Assembly: GCA_949130495.1 (NCBI GenBank)
Contig: OX422211.1
Span: 399,213,049-399,277,048, forward strand
Length of the DNA: 64,000 nucleotides
Source: Sambucus nigra
Lineage: Eukaryota > Streptophyta > Magnoliopsida > Dipsacales > Adoxaceae
Direction of reading: 5' to 3'
Made by a program: the position numbers and the translations under genes. This document shows, piece after piece, positions 46,445 to 59,031 of this stretch (positions are counted from its first letter, which is position 1; each line of letters starts with the position of its first letter). The notes below the pieces were generated by a model. The model saw only the letters and a list, made by a program, of their open reading frames with translations, was not told the origin of the DNA and did no database searches.

Positions 46445-48165
46445 GAAATTATTCAACAATTGGTCGATGGAGCCTTAGATTACAATGGGTATTGAGTGGC
46501 AATAGTATTATTGATTTAGAGAAATTTATTCTCGATTAAAAAATATTCTTAGTATTTGAAGCTTGCAATAACGAATTTGATTATGAGGAATTGATTGGTG
46601 GTTTAAAGTAGGCACTCTTCATCGGTAACCATTATCTTAATGTCTTGTTTGATTCAAGGATAGTATCAAATCAGTTATCAGGAGATTATAATGCCATGGA
46701 TGAATGTATGGAAGTCGACCTTCAGGAGGCCAAGGAACTGGTCAGTCATTTCAAGCACGTACAAGAACAACAGTTCTCATGGGGAAATTATAGCCAGTTT
46801 AATAACATAACTACGCTAGCTTCAATAGGGAAGGGATATTTAAAGAGAATAATTCAAGGGGAATACTTTGATTAACCCAGTTTAATAAAAAGAAACATAC
46901 CAAGCAGGTTATGGACAATGATAGTCCCCAAGATGGATGGATTCGATAGTATGTTACCAAGATAAAGATGTCTTATCGGACAATAAGAAGGAATCACACA
47001 AGATATGGGTGAAAGACTTTTACTTCCACTTTTTGACTGATTAAAATCTTTTTTGGGACTCTTTTTCAGGACCAAATCTTTAGTGTGACCACCTAAAAGA
47101 TCGTATAGACCCTCTATGAGTTACATGAAAGAATATGTGAAATCTATTCATGGGACACGGAAATGGCATTTAGCGCTATGAAAGAAGGGTATTGGTGGTC
47201 GTATATGCCGTAGGATGCGGTCCCCTATGTCTGGAAGTGCAAAAATTTCCACCTTTTCTCACCATTAGTGCATCATCCCGCCAATGACCTCTAGTCCCTC
47301 ACAAGTCCTTGGCCTTTTGGATAGTGGGGGTTTGACACCATTGGTCCTCTACCCCTTGCATCGGGTCACATGAAATATATTTGGTTGTCCCAAACTATTT
47401 CTCCAAATGGGCAGAAGTTGACTAATGGAAAAGATCTAATATGTTGATATGGCCAAGTTCATCTAGACGAATATCAAAACCTTTTTTGGAATTCCTCGGA
47501 TCATCATAATTGATAACAAGAATAAATTTGAGAGAAACCTATTTGAAAGATTCTGTGAAGAGCACAAGATTAAGAACTCTTTTTACTTACTGGACTACAC
47601 CAGAGCAGTAGGAAAACATAAGCATCCAACAATAGAGTCCTCAATGGAATCAGAAAGAGATTGGACAAATCAAAGGGCGTATGGGTCGACAAGCTCCCCC
47701 GCATTCTCTGGTATTTCTAACTATGCCCAAGATATCAATAGGGGAAACATAATGTGTTATGGATTATGGGATATAGTCCATTCCATTTGAAACAGGCATG
47801 CCAACACTGAATTACTCCTTAGTCCAGAAATATCTTGATAACTAAGCAATCAGAGAAGATATTGACTTGGCTAAGGAAAAGAGAGAGTTATTCCTTATAA
47901 AGCTTGGCTCCTACCAGCAGTGGTTGGCCAAAAAGTACAAAAAGGGGTAAAAGATATAATCTTTAAGGTTGGGGACTATGTACTAAGTAAACTTAAGGGA
48001 AACGGGAAGGATTCCTAAAATTGAATACTCGAGCCTAAGTGAGAAGGTCCATTTAAGGTTATTAGGTATGACTTGTAGGGACCCCACCACTTAGAAACAA
48101 TGGAGGGAAGATAAGTCCCCATAGCATGGAACACGGACAACCCCAAGAAGTTTTAGTTTTAAAGT
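46445..48165 (+). pseudogene. RNase H and integrase of the old Tat-type pol (right half)
   Basis: Continues 24300-25518. It reads IIQQLVDGALDYNGY, EACNNEFDYEELIGGLK, VLFDSRIVSNQLSGDYNAMD (46445-46800), the archaeal-type RNase H with its FDYEELI and SDSRIV-type motifs. Then comes integrase: GTRKWHLALxKKGYWWSYM and VPYVWKCKNFHLFSP zinc part, LxSLTSPWPFGxWGFDTIGP core start, DKLPRILWYF, MGYSPFHLKQACQ, and a C-terminal EGPFKV then WNTDNPKKF. Several stops per domain. The end is near 48165. Confidence 0.8.
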
Positions 48166-49030
48166 ATATTAATTTTCTTCAGTATTGAATTATTTTTCAC
48201 GAACATTTAGTTATGTTAGTTTTTATCTCTTTGTATTATTCAACATGGTAGGCAATGAGTATTTAATAAAGAAGATCGATTAGTCAATTGGATTGTGTTT
48301 TCCATATTATCTATCTCTTTCATATTTATGTTCATTAAAATGTCTTCTCCTAATAGTGATTAATCAATCGACCTAAGACCATTACTCGAATGTCTAACTG
48401 GTTGGTTGAACACTTAATGATTAATCTATCTCTTTAAAATGTTTTGACGACTATTAAAAATAATAAATAGTCTCTCAAACCGTTGAAAGTCATATTGGAA
48501 GACCCTAGTCACTAATAACCAACCAGGTCGAAAAAATCCTAGTTGGGAGAGGACCGCACAAATAGGTGCATTATTACTTTTTTGGATCTAGGCTTAAGGT
48601 TTGATGTGACGACATCATATTTAAAGGTAGGACAAAGAACCACCCAACGTATAGTGAAGCAAAATGTGAAAATTTCCAGTAATACTTATAATCATTACAA
48701 GGAAATTAAAAAAAATGAAATGGTCTACAACAAGAAAGTAAATGAAGCTTGGTCAATTTCGCGGCTACAACGATTCGTCCTCTAAGGTCCCAAATCTAGC
48801 AAGCAGAACATCAAATGCATAAGGCAAAATGATCTCGGCCAAATATGTAGTTCATAATGGCCCTCTAAGTGTCATTATGTTGACAAAGTGTGGAGGTCAA
48901 TAAAGTCGATCATCACCATCTATCCCATAATCGCCTAAGGTTCCTTATCAAGATTTGTATCCATTAGGATCCATGAAATGTAAATCATGTAAGGACGCTT
49001 GTATTGATCGACGCAATAGGGATCTTGCTA
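48166..49030 (+). other. 3' region after the old Tat pol
   Basis: A Lys/Asn-rich stretch (48543-48785) reads NKVNEAWSISRLQRFVL-type sequence in one open frame of 80 codons. No domain. Otherwise untranslated relic DNA. Confidence 0.4.
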
Positions 49031-49052
49031 GTACAATAATTCAAAATGGCTT

Positions 49053-49250
49053 AAGTAGGGGTGACCAATTTTGCGAGTGAAAGCCAATTATGCGGGCTGA
49101 GGTAGAGGTGACCAATTTTTTGGCTCAAAGACAAATCTGCGGGCTTAATTAGAAGTGACCAATTCTGCAAGTCGAAGCCAATTATGAGGGATTAAGTAAA
49201 AGCGACCAATTCTGCGGGTAGAAACTAATCTCGCGGGCTTAAGTTTCTTG
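49053..49250 (+). repeat. Four-copy 37-48 bp tandem repeat before a primer-site-like word
   Basis: GTGACCAATT or GCGACCAATT recurs at about 49072, 49109, 49157 and 49204, each followed by TGCG or a variant and AAGCCAATTATG-type sequence. Units are imperfect. It may be the end of an LTR. Confidence 0.7.
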
Positions 49251-49257
49251 GGGAAAT

Positions 49258-49276
49258 TTTATGACTCCACTGGGGA
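49258..49276 (+). other. Primer-binding-site-like sequence
   Basis: TTTTATGACTCCACTGGGGA. Compare TTTGGCGACTCTGTTGGGGA at element B's primer site. If real, the sequence to its left is the end of a plus-strand 5' LTR and the interior starts here. No matching 3' LTR is seen. Confidence 0.4.
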
Positions 49277-49280
49277 TATG

Positions 49281-51275
49281 TATCTTATAGTTCTGCTAGG
49301 GATTTGGGGAAGCATTTGATTTCAGGTTTCACTAGGGAAGAGGGAATGATTCTAGGGTTGGAGGTTTCTCAACAAGGGAATTTTTGGATTTTCTAGTGTC
49401 CTTTGGAGACGTTGCTGGAGAGACCTGAAATTGATTTTGGGAATTTCCCTGAGGGAGGTAAGAGTTATTTTGGGGGAATGAGTGTGGAAAAAAATGTTTT
49501 TCTTGGTGGTCAAGGTTCTCAAATCCATTTGAGATTTTTTAGAATTTTTGGGGAATTGTTCAGAATTTTCTGGTATTTTTCGGGCATTTTGTACAAAATT
49601 TCAAAGTGGGTGTTGCTGGACATAGATATAGGGGTGCCAAACGGCACTGGCATAGTCTTTTGGGGTACCTCGATAAGTTGTAGGGAGATGCCGATCGGTG
49701 GGTGGTAGGGAGATACCGATCGGTGGCAGTGACAGCGACATTGGGTGATGTGGAGAGGGTGGCTCTTGGAACTCTCTTTGTTTGTCTCTTTTGAGGGAGT
49801 TATAACTGAGGTGGAGGATTTATGAGAGCGATGGGTGGCAGGTACATAAGATGGCTTGTTTGTTCATTTTGCTGGTGCTGGGAGGTTTTTTGGTGGCGAC
49901 CCCGTGCACTTGTGGTTTTTACCATTTTGGGGGGTGTTTTCGGACATTCGTCTTTATGACTAGGAGAGATTGACCTTGGTGACCCTTTATTATTCTCTTT
50001 ATTCATTTATCCGGTGTTGCCGACAAACTCTTACTAAAGCCACATATCTTCTTAAGGTATTCTTCATTTTCTGCATTTTCCTTTATGCATTCGCATTTTC
50101 CTTCATGCGTTTTATTCTTGATTCCATAAATTTTGACCCTTTATCCTTTGCAGGCCTAGTTCTATGAGGTAATTGGGTTTGACACCCAATTAATATCTTT
50201 GAAGGATTAGTGTATTGGGGACTTCCGCCGGATGTATCGGTGGCGAAAGTCCAATCGGCAATCGAAAAAGTCCCTCTCTCTAGAGACGGTGCGTCAGGTT
50301 TTGAATGGAATAATGAGTGAGAGATTAAGTCCACCTTCTTCCTTGAGACTGCTTTTCCCTTGATTATCTTTTGTTGATATTGATCATTTTTTCTCTTGCT
50401 AGGGAATTTGCATGTGACCTTTTATCCATGGGGGACGACTATCCAACATATGTGGGTGACCTCCACATGCGCATATGCGGCGTCTGTTGGCGCATGACTT
50501 TGGCTATTCTTGGTATCTTTGGGAGAGAGTAGTTAGATAGAATATTGACGATGAGGTCAAGGTTCCACCAGCGAAACCCCCAAAGTTCAAGAGGTGGGTG
50601 AGGGAGATGTCATACGACCCCCAGGTGGTGCAATGATCGATGAGCCTTTCTCATCATATACCGACGTGGTGGTGACGTATGATTATATGTATTTTGTGTA
50701 GAGCTGGTTGATGCCACCCAACAGATAAGACGTGATTCCTCTTCCTTGTGTGGACATGAGTCGGCAGGTGGGGTCCTCCCAGAGTACAGGTGGTGCGACA
50801 ACAATAACAGTGATGACGACTTTGGAGGCTCCCTTTGCGTGGCTGTTCTTGACTGGTTACAACTTTTGATGGGTAGATGGAGGGATGATGTGTATGCTAC
50901 ATTGTCCTAATGCGATGGAACCAGATGAATTGGGATTGACAGAGGAGGTCCTATGACCTAGGGTATACTTTTTGTCTCTCTGTCTTTTCATTTCTTGATT
51001 TCTTCCTTCCCCTGAGAGACTGACTGATTTGCTCTTTTTTATTTTCTTTTGCAGCACATTCGGGTCTCCACCACTTGGCTGAGGGATATTAAGGATTTAA
51101 TATTTCGACGACTGACCACATTAAGGATACGAAACCGGTTCCTTCTTCTCTGGTGTCGTCTACCTCGTCTAGGGAAGGCTCGGGCTCTGGAAGTAGTGGT
51201 ACAGCGTCTCGCAACAAACAGAAGAGGGCTTGCCACGGGAAGGGAGGCTCTTAGAGAGAAAGAAGATAGCGAAAG
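49281..51275 (+). other. Possible spliced coding relic, perhaps the start of an LTR element interior
   Basis: Intron-like junctions: TTCTTAAG then GTATTC at 50056, ending TTTGCAG at 50154; and a strong pyrimidine tract ending TTTTGCAG at 51054. Plus-strand translation around 50600-50780 gives SSYTDVVVTYDYMYFV and an acidic/Ser-rich tail, faintly like PMD-gene tails. The last part (51055-51240) encodes SSLVSSTSSREGSGSGSSGT. Stops occur throughout. At 49685-49725 lies GCCGATCGGTGGGTGG, another palindrome-bearing segment. No firm function. Confidence 0.3.
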
Positions 51276-51434
<159 letters not shown>

Positions 51435-51891
51435 TTGGATTTGAACTGCATTCCGTTGTATTTCTTAATTTCTTTTCCTGCAACAATGATGTAACGGAAC
51501 AAATATCTATGCAAAGGAAAAGAACTTTTTTGTGAATTTTGTTTTTAGTGATTAATGCACATGGTCTTTTTACTTTTCTTCTAATACTGTAAAAATAATT
51601 AAAAATTACTTGAGAAGGATTTTATTTTAAAACCAGTTGGAAACCCGCGCGATGTGCGAGTTAGACATTGTTGTATGCAAAATAAATGAAGCCATTGGCA
51701 ATGTGAAAAAATATGAAATAAGATGGGTAATAGATAAAAAAAAATCAGAGTATTTATGATAACTAACCATTTAGTAGAAATATAACTACACATTGTCATG
51801 GTTCAACATAGGGAAAAATAGTAATGCACAACATTTTTGTAGTAGATGAAGGCGTCATTTCATGATCATGCTAATAAATAAGATTTTGAAT
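51435..51891. other. AT-rich flank with an imperfect hairpin word
   Basis: CCCGCGCGATGTGCGAG at 51644-51660 is an imperfect self-complementary word in an otherwise AT-rich stretch, of a type often found near plant DNA transposons and Helitrons. No gene beyond the last exon of the RFA-like pseudogene. Confidence 0.4.
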
Positions 51892-53110
51892 CTAAAACGT
51901 CTCTTTTTTCCTTTCATCCATGTTCCTGCAATTAAGTAAGGAGAATTATATGTTAATAACATTTTTGAATACTCAAGTGAAACGTTATACAACAATTAAA
52001 GTGTTTTTTTTGCATTACCTGGAGAGACTCTTCTTCTTTGAACTTTGTTCAATTTCAACATCAATGGTATGAGGGGTTTTATTTTGTGTAAGATAAAGTG
52101 GAGTTGATGGGGGAATTCCCTGAATGTGGATGTGACTGTCGTTTAGAACGATAGTATCAGGACTGATATTGATCAGACGTTTTCACTTTAATTTAAATTA
52201 TATAGAATAAGAATTTGAGACAAAAAATATGTAGTTAAAAATTTGGTATGAGTATGTATATATTACCATTTGATTGGTTTTGTGACTGATTGAAGTATCT
52301 CCCATAACGTCATCGCTCAAAATGTTTAAGACAATTAGTTTCCATATCCACGGATTAAGTTGTAGTTATTGAGCTTTAGTGGGAAGTTGTGTGAGGTATC
52401 AATGATCCTAGTGATGGTAGGTGGAATTGAATCTTCGATTACCTGGATAAAATATAAAATAGAAAATAAAAAAGTTGTTCTGTGATAATAAAAATTATAT
52501 TATATGAATGCTATTGTAGCAAGTTTAAATTAAAAAAACATACCTTAACATTATTTTTTATTTGTGCAAGCTCTTCAACTGTGATTTGGATTAAAGATCC
52601 AACCTATTTATTGAAAATCACAAATGTTGTGCAAGCCGTGTTGTCCTTGATGCTGATTTGTTTTTTGTACCTATTTATGGAGGATTGTAGTGTGTTATAA
52701 AGTGTAAGATTTAAAAATAAATAAAATTGAGTTGCACAAATTTCATTCGGAGGAGAAGGCATGAATTCTCCGGCCTTGCATGTTTCATAGTAGAAAATTT
52801 GTGTATATTGTTTTCGTTTCTTTCTTGCAATGGTTGCATGTTGCATAAAACCAACCAACATGTTCATCTATACCTGTATTTTTTACCTTACAGGGGCGTT
52901 TGAAACTTAAAAAATGTATATGATGAGCAAATAATCAAAGTCGGATCTTCAGTGTTTATTTGTAATAGAATACCTCATTTGGTGAGTCTGAACGAAGTGC
53001 CAAAATATCATCACTCGTTCTCCAGTCTTTTTAATTCTAAATCTAGAAAGAGTCGCCACGTGTTGTATCTTCTGCGAGGAAGACTGATCTTTGTTTATTT
53101 TGAAGTCTGT
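51892..53110 (-). pseudogene. Decayed RPA1/RFA-like gene, C-terminal DNA-binding domain
   Basis: Minus-strand exons with consensus splice sites: about 52950-53110 (SDDILALRSDSPNEVFYYK), 52544-52873 (DEHVGWFYATCNHCKKETK, then YYETCKAGEFMPSP, then RYKKQISIKDNTACTTFVIF), 52267-52442 (VIEDSIPPTITRIIDTSHNF, PLKLNNYNLIRGYG), 52019-52162 (a charged tail with PPSTPLYLTQNKT, SSKKKSLS) and 51892-51925 (NMDERKKETF then stop). The C-x-x-C pair, the second Cys pair remnant and the OB-fold motifs are those of the zinc-ribbon domain C of RPA1-type single-strand DNA binding proteins. Many plant Helitrons carry such genes; a host DUF223/RFA gene is an alternative. A frameshift and a TAG in the second exon and another stop in the first make it a pseudogene. 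Upstream exons are not firmly found. Confidence 0.65.
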
Positions 53111-55665
53111 GAGGTGTTATTAGAATTAGGTTAAAGTTAGTTGAAATGATAGATGATGAATTGTAGCGTATAAGACAATGTATATATCAAAATGAAGACA
53201 ATATTTAATTGAAACATAAAATTGGATGAAATGCTCAGTGATATAAAACAACATATGAGGAAAATTACTAATAAAAAATTAAAAAGAATAGAAGGATTTT
53301 CCATGGGATGATAATCTGGGTGGTCGATGTAAAATAACCAAGTAACATTTAGATGTATTTGGATCGGACTCCAATTACGCATATGTAAAGTAAACCATCA
53401 TCATACCCATATACTTTTAGACGCTAGAATATAGATCAAAATAAATATAAAATGAAAGCATTTCATGTCATACTTCAAAGTTATCTGCACATTTCTACGT
53501 TATATGTTTATGGCAAAATACTATTATGGGATAGGAAATTTAGTGAAACAAAGTAGGCAAAAGGATTTATGAATGTATAATGTATTATATGAACAATTGT
53601 CACTTGTATGTCGTACATATTTGGTCTTCAAAACAACTATGTACAATAATAATATGTGTATGTATACAATATATTTTAGAAATCAATCTCAGAATTGATG
53701 TTTTGCAAGATCATAGAACAAAATAAGTTGAGACCTCAATAGGATGGATTTGAATTTTCACATATGGAACCTGAATTATCCATACAAGGAAAAATATCAT
53801 ACAAAATAAAGCTAAAATGGAAATGGTGCAACTGAAATTGTTAGAGAGACATTTGGGACATAACCATGACAATATTTCCAAATACAGAGACGATTGCGTA
53901 AATTATATCCAAAGGTTGTTCTTGAATTTGTCAAAGAGACAAATTACTTAAACAATGAAAATGAAGTTGAAAGTTTTGACACTAAAATTGTCATAGAGAA
54001 AAACTATTCGAAAGTAAGGAGCCACGTCGATAGTTGTGTACACATACCGTAAAAATTATTGTACGACAATTTTTTTATAAAGGTGTAGGGCATGCCAGTG
54101 TACATACAATCTATTATAAATTACTGAGCAACAATAAGAATGAAATAAATTAGAGAACAAAAGGGGAAGAACCCCCCTCCCCCTATCTTTTAGGACTAAC
54201 TAGGTATGTCTTTGAACATACATGGAACATAAAATTAAAGCATACATTCCAAACAGTTGAAAATAAAAACTTCTTCGTTCATGAATAAGTGTAATTGATG
54301 CAGCGAGTGTGAGTTTTGAGGTTCTACACTAAAGTAATGAAAAATACACGATCAATGAAGGAATTAGAAAAGAAAATAAAGGAAGAAAGCATTCCAAATG
54401 ATCTGGTGTAGTTACCTTGTGGATTGGATTCATTAAACATAAGCATTCCACACTTCTGTTGTTCTCCCACTCCCACCCCATTGGCTCAGCGGCCTGAACC
54501 CACTCCATATCTCCCTAAAATATCCATTATAGCTGAAAATCTCAACAACCCAGGGCTCTGTCCCTATTCCCACTATCAAGACTTGTCTAGCAGTGGAACA
54601 ATACCAACGCAGTGTGGCCATTGTCGATGCCTAGATTCGACGGGACAAAGAAGACAGATGAATTTCTAAAAGAGACAAATTTCTTAAACTAAAAAATAAA
54701 CACTGAAATTTTTTCCACTAAAATTGTCACAGAGGCAAATAAATCTATTTACCACCATTCCCCATCTATGTAATAGGGATAGAATCACATATGTGAGCGA
54801 TATGCTTGATGCATGACGAAAAGGATGGATCACCTACAGACTTAGGTCAATGGTTTCTGCCAATAGATTAGAAAGTCCATCTCTAAAAGTTGTCAATTTA
54901 TAAATATAAAAAAAAAAGCAGAGAGACCAAATTAGGACACCCATGATGAAACATATGGATTGTAGAATTACTAAAAAGACTATACAATGATGTTGAGATA
55001 GATGCGAGACCTGCAGTGTGGGAAAGTCTAATCAGTGTATTTACATGTTCGTGGAACATAAGGTTGAGGGATATTTTCATCTCCATTACTCATGATTTCG
55101 TGTATTCTCATGTTCAATTTCACTTTAAATTATTTCAGATTAGTCAAGTTGGGTTGGTAATAAGAATGACCATCTTCATTGAAGTCAAAATCCCTAATTT
55201 TTCAGTGTATTCACATCTGAAAAAAAGAAAAGTATACTTAAAGAATATATATGTGTTCCATATCACTATTTGGAGCATTACATAATATAGTAAATTCATA
55301 ATCCCTCAAGTTCAACTGAATTTAGATCTCTATAAATGAAGAAGAACACGACAGAGTTCGGGATTTATATATTTGATGCATATTATACTGGGGGCATTAA
55401 ATAATTTAAATAGTGGAAAATAAGAGTATAAACAGGAACTACAATTAGAACAATGAGACACATAGTTCTACACGTAAGACAAAATGGATCAAACAACATT
55501 TTTGGTTTACAAAATAAAAAGAAAAAGAAAAAAGGGTGTATGTTTTATGTATCACATTTCCTCAAACAGTTTGTGGGCACTTTAAGTAGAAACATTATGA
55601 CGAAATATATTTTTAAAACCAATTTGTGTATTAAACCAATTCATAAACTATATATTCTTACCAAA
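53111..55665. other. AT-rich relic DNA, possibly 5' part of the RFA-like pseudogene
   Basis: A minus-strand segment at 53270-53385 (WSPIQIHLNVTWLFYIDHPD) has the position and flavour of an RFA exon, but no firm motif. A GTAAC donor-like word at about 54416 follows an open minus-strand stretch (54424-54669). Otherwise no coding signal. No Helitron end could be fixed. Confidence 0.35.
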
Positions 55666-56885
55666 TGTAGAGGGGGATTGAAGATAATCCTGAGATTAGG
55701 GATAATCCCCCCATTAACAACAGTGTTTGGGATTAAGTCAGCGTGGCAAATCAGTATGGCAACTCATCGTGGCAGCCAAGAGACACCTTCCAGCCAAGAA
55801 ACTGACCGAGAGAGCTCGTCCTTTAGTCCCGTTGATTAATCTAGTCTTATTTTATCTTGTTTTATATTGATTATGAGGTATAATGATTGTAAAGATGTAA
55901 TGAGTATAATGATTTTATGTGAGGTCGAACGATACTCGCGAGAGACCGAGCTTGGTAGGGCCTGGGAGAGCTTTCATGCTCTATCGAACGACCTCGTCGT
56001 GGTAACTTTAGAGGGACTCGGCTTGGAGGCTTGAGAAGTGAGGGACCGTTGGGGCTTGTCCTTACCATCTTAGATACACCTGGTAAAACACCGAAGGACC
56101 CTGACCATGGAACCTCGGGCGGAGCAGCTTTGAGTTCCATCGGGCGTTGAGTTGTGGACCAAGCAACCCTCTACTTAATGTCACATCTACTGTAGGTGAT
56201 GTCACTAGCCAACTAGACAATGTCAAATCTGCACTTGACTAAACCACTGTGGTATTTGGGGCTGTCAAATAGTTGGTGAACCACCTCTGTGATGACAGCC
56301 ACTTGACGCATAGTGGTTAGGCAAAAAGGCACACCTTGGCATTTCATGTCTATGACATGGTGCTAACTAGTGCATCAAGCATTTAATGTTGTGACATAAA
56401 GTATGAGGGATGTCTTTCACAGTCATTAAAGATTGAGTTACCTCGGGAGTGGTGTGGGGGCTATTTAAAGACCCCAACCACCCCTGAGGAAAGGGTGCTT
56501 CTTTTGAGAGTTCAGAAGTTATTACTAGAGAGAATATACATTAGAGAGAGATTTATTACAAAACATAGAGTTTACTCACCCACCATTATCACTTATTACA
56601 TAGCTTTAATACTTGACAGAGATTCTTAAGGGTGGTTGGTGTGTTTATCTTCCGGTCAAGGTGTATCTAGGGTGCTTACTTCTCTCTCCCTCCAAATGAG
56701 TTACTTCTGAGTTCGTTATTGTCTTGTTGAGTTATACACGAGAGAATTGTGAGTTTTAACAGAGTTTATCTTCACTAAATTCTGTTTGCGTGTTCTGTAG
56801 TTAATCCATACTTTTGCTAGTTAACTTATCATTATTGTACTCAAAAGGGGTTACGCCTCCATCTAATCTAAACTACCCTCTTACA
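55666..56885 (+). repeat. Solo LTR of the element A/B family
   Basis: 1220 bp, starts TGTAGAGGGGG, ends CCCTCTTACA, flanked by CCAAA at 55661-55665 and 56886-56890. Plus orientation. It contains the same start and end words as 45258-46444. No interior, so the element was lost by LTR-LTR recombination. It gives the cleanest LTR borders of the family. Confidence 0.95.
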
Positions 56886-58387
56886 CCAAATAATGTAAAA
56901 ATAAAAAAAATAAAAAATAAAAACTAAACACGGGTGTAAATTAAATTTAAAAAAAGAACTTATAAAATAATTTTAAGTATTTGAATACCATATATTTCCT
57001 AACAATGACATAAAAAAACAAATTACATTCATAAAGGTACATATGAATATGTATTTATATAATATGTTATATAATGCCAATGTGCCTCTATAAGTGAACT
57101 TGGTAAACAAAAGCTTGTGATTGATTAACAATTGCATGAATTTCCAACCTATATGTATGCTCATTTGTCACTGCAATGTTGCCTGGAAATTCGATTAAGC
57201 CATCAATTTTAAAATGGACACTGGAGGAAACATGTGTCTGTGTGCTAGAAGTCAATTTGAATGTTTCCCTTGATATTTTAACTTCTTGTTTTTTCATTTA
57301 AAGCATCATGTTTTAATTAGTGTTCTAATTTAAACCTTGGGTTAAACTCCATAGATATCAATGATAGAAAGCCTTACCTGCATGTTATCAGAAGTTTGAA
57401 TTTTAAATGATGTTTGGATTCTTTTACATTTTAAACATCAAAGTTAACGCCACATAAGATTTATGTCTTTGATTTGAAATGAGGTTAAAACTAGTTTATA
57501 TTTCTACATTGAACAAACATTTGTTTGAAGGTTAATAGTAAAGAAACTTAAATATTAACATTTCAACAATTGAGACATATAGGGAAGCATTGAAATTTAC
57601 CCCTATCTTTAGAGTCTACTTTACAATTAGCCAGCAAAATGTACTGAGACTATCCCGAGTTTTACTCAATCATAGTTTAAGTTTGGGTTCTTAGAAAACA
57701 AGTTTGTCTAAAGTATACAGAAACACAACTTACAGTTAATGGCTCTTCATTCTTCAAATTCCCAACAATCATGTCACTGATTTTAGGGTTTTCTGACTTT
57801 CCCTTCTCAATATCGACATCCACAATACATGGGATATAAGCCTCTGCATTTTCCATATCTTGGCTAATGTGGTTTTGACTATCTGTTTTGGTTTCCAAGC
57901 ACAGATGACTTTTTAATGGCTCAAAAAACTCTAAGAGGCTTAAGATATCTAGACGCGATTCACATTACGGTTTGTTATAACCTTCTTCAAGCAACAATGA
58001 AATGCCATAGGAAACTTCTCCCTATAAAAATGGAAAACACAATTGCTTCTCAAACTATGTTAGACTTTAAAACATTATTGTTTTCAAATGGCTATTTCTT
58101 CATAAAGAAAATAAGGAATATACTTGTTTGCAATTAAGATAAAGAGTGGATTAAATTTTAATGGATCAAGGGCTTAAATTCAAAAATCACAATATCAAGC
58201 TACTATAATCTATTTATCCACAGAAGACGTATATTTTTTAAGAAAAGTATAAAGAAGATACGGAGATTGAATCGAAGAAATCCAACTATCGTTTTTGTTA
58301 GACTAAACTAAAACATGCAAAACCTAACATAAAAGAATAGTTATATAGATGGATTTAATGTTGGAGAACAATAAAACTATATATATA

Positions 58388-58463
<76 letters not shown>

Positions 58464-59031
58464 TTAGGTTCTCTTAGATTTTTTCACAAACATATACTAA
58501 GCAATATTACATAACCAAACCAACCACATATTACATTAAAATATGAGAAAACAATGAATTCTACATGATGTATGGGAGAATTAACTAATTAAAGAGGGGG
58601 ATGAAATGATATTGTCGTGAAATAAGTAAAAATAGATGGAATCGTAATGTATTGCGCCATATATATTAAAGGTAAAATATAATTCTCAATAACAAATATG
58701 TGATTTAAGCATTTACCAGTTCAAAAATGGAATTCAACATCTAATATCTCAAAACTTGTTGAAGGGTAATTGTAATTTACCCACAAACAAATTAATAAAA
58801 CATCACATGTAGTTACACAATTGAGTGAATAAATTAAAACATATTAAGTGAAATAGTCACCTTATCCCTGTGATTACCCAATATGACCTAAGAATATAAA
58901 TTTACCATGGAAATAAAAATCATTTTGGATTGTGTTAGACCAGGAAAAGTTAAAAGCAACATAAATAAATATAAAATTATCAATTAATGGTGGACCCTTA
59001 TTAGATTCCGCATCATAACCCGTTAACCACT
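56886..59031. other. AT-rich interval with weak minus-strand exon candidates
   Basis: Open minus-strand stretches at 57088-57297 (a 69-residue reading containing SSVHFKIDGLIEFPGNIAVT) and 57734-57898 (AEAYIPCIVDVDIEKG then KNEEPLT at a GTAAGT donor at 57733) look more protein-like than background, and another GTAAGG donor lies near 57376. They are not assigned to a family and could be exons of one minus-strand gene, perhaps the same as 51.9-53.1 kb. Otherwise nothing recognised. Confidence 0.25.
58391..58462. repeat. GA microsatellite
   Basis: About 70 bp of (GA)n with two interruptions, next to a short (AT)n run. Confidence 0.97.

Noticed and set aside
57677..58137. A host gene around 57.7-58.1 kb
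   Set aside because: Splice-donor-like words and protein-like stretches exist, but no family, start or consistent frame; kept only as a weak note.
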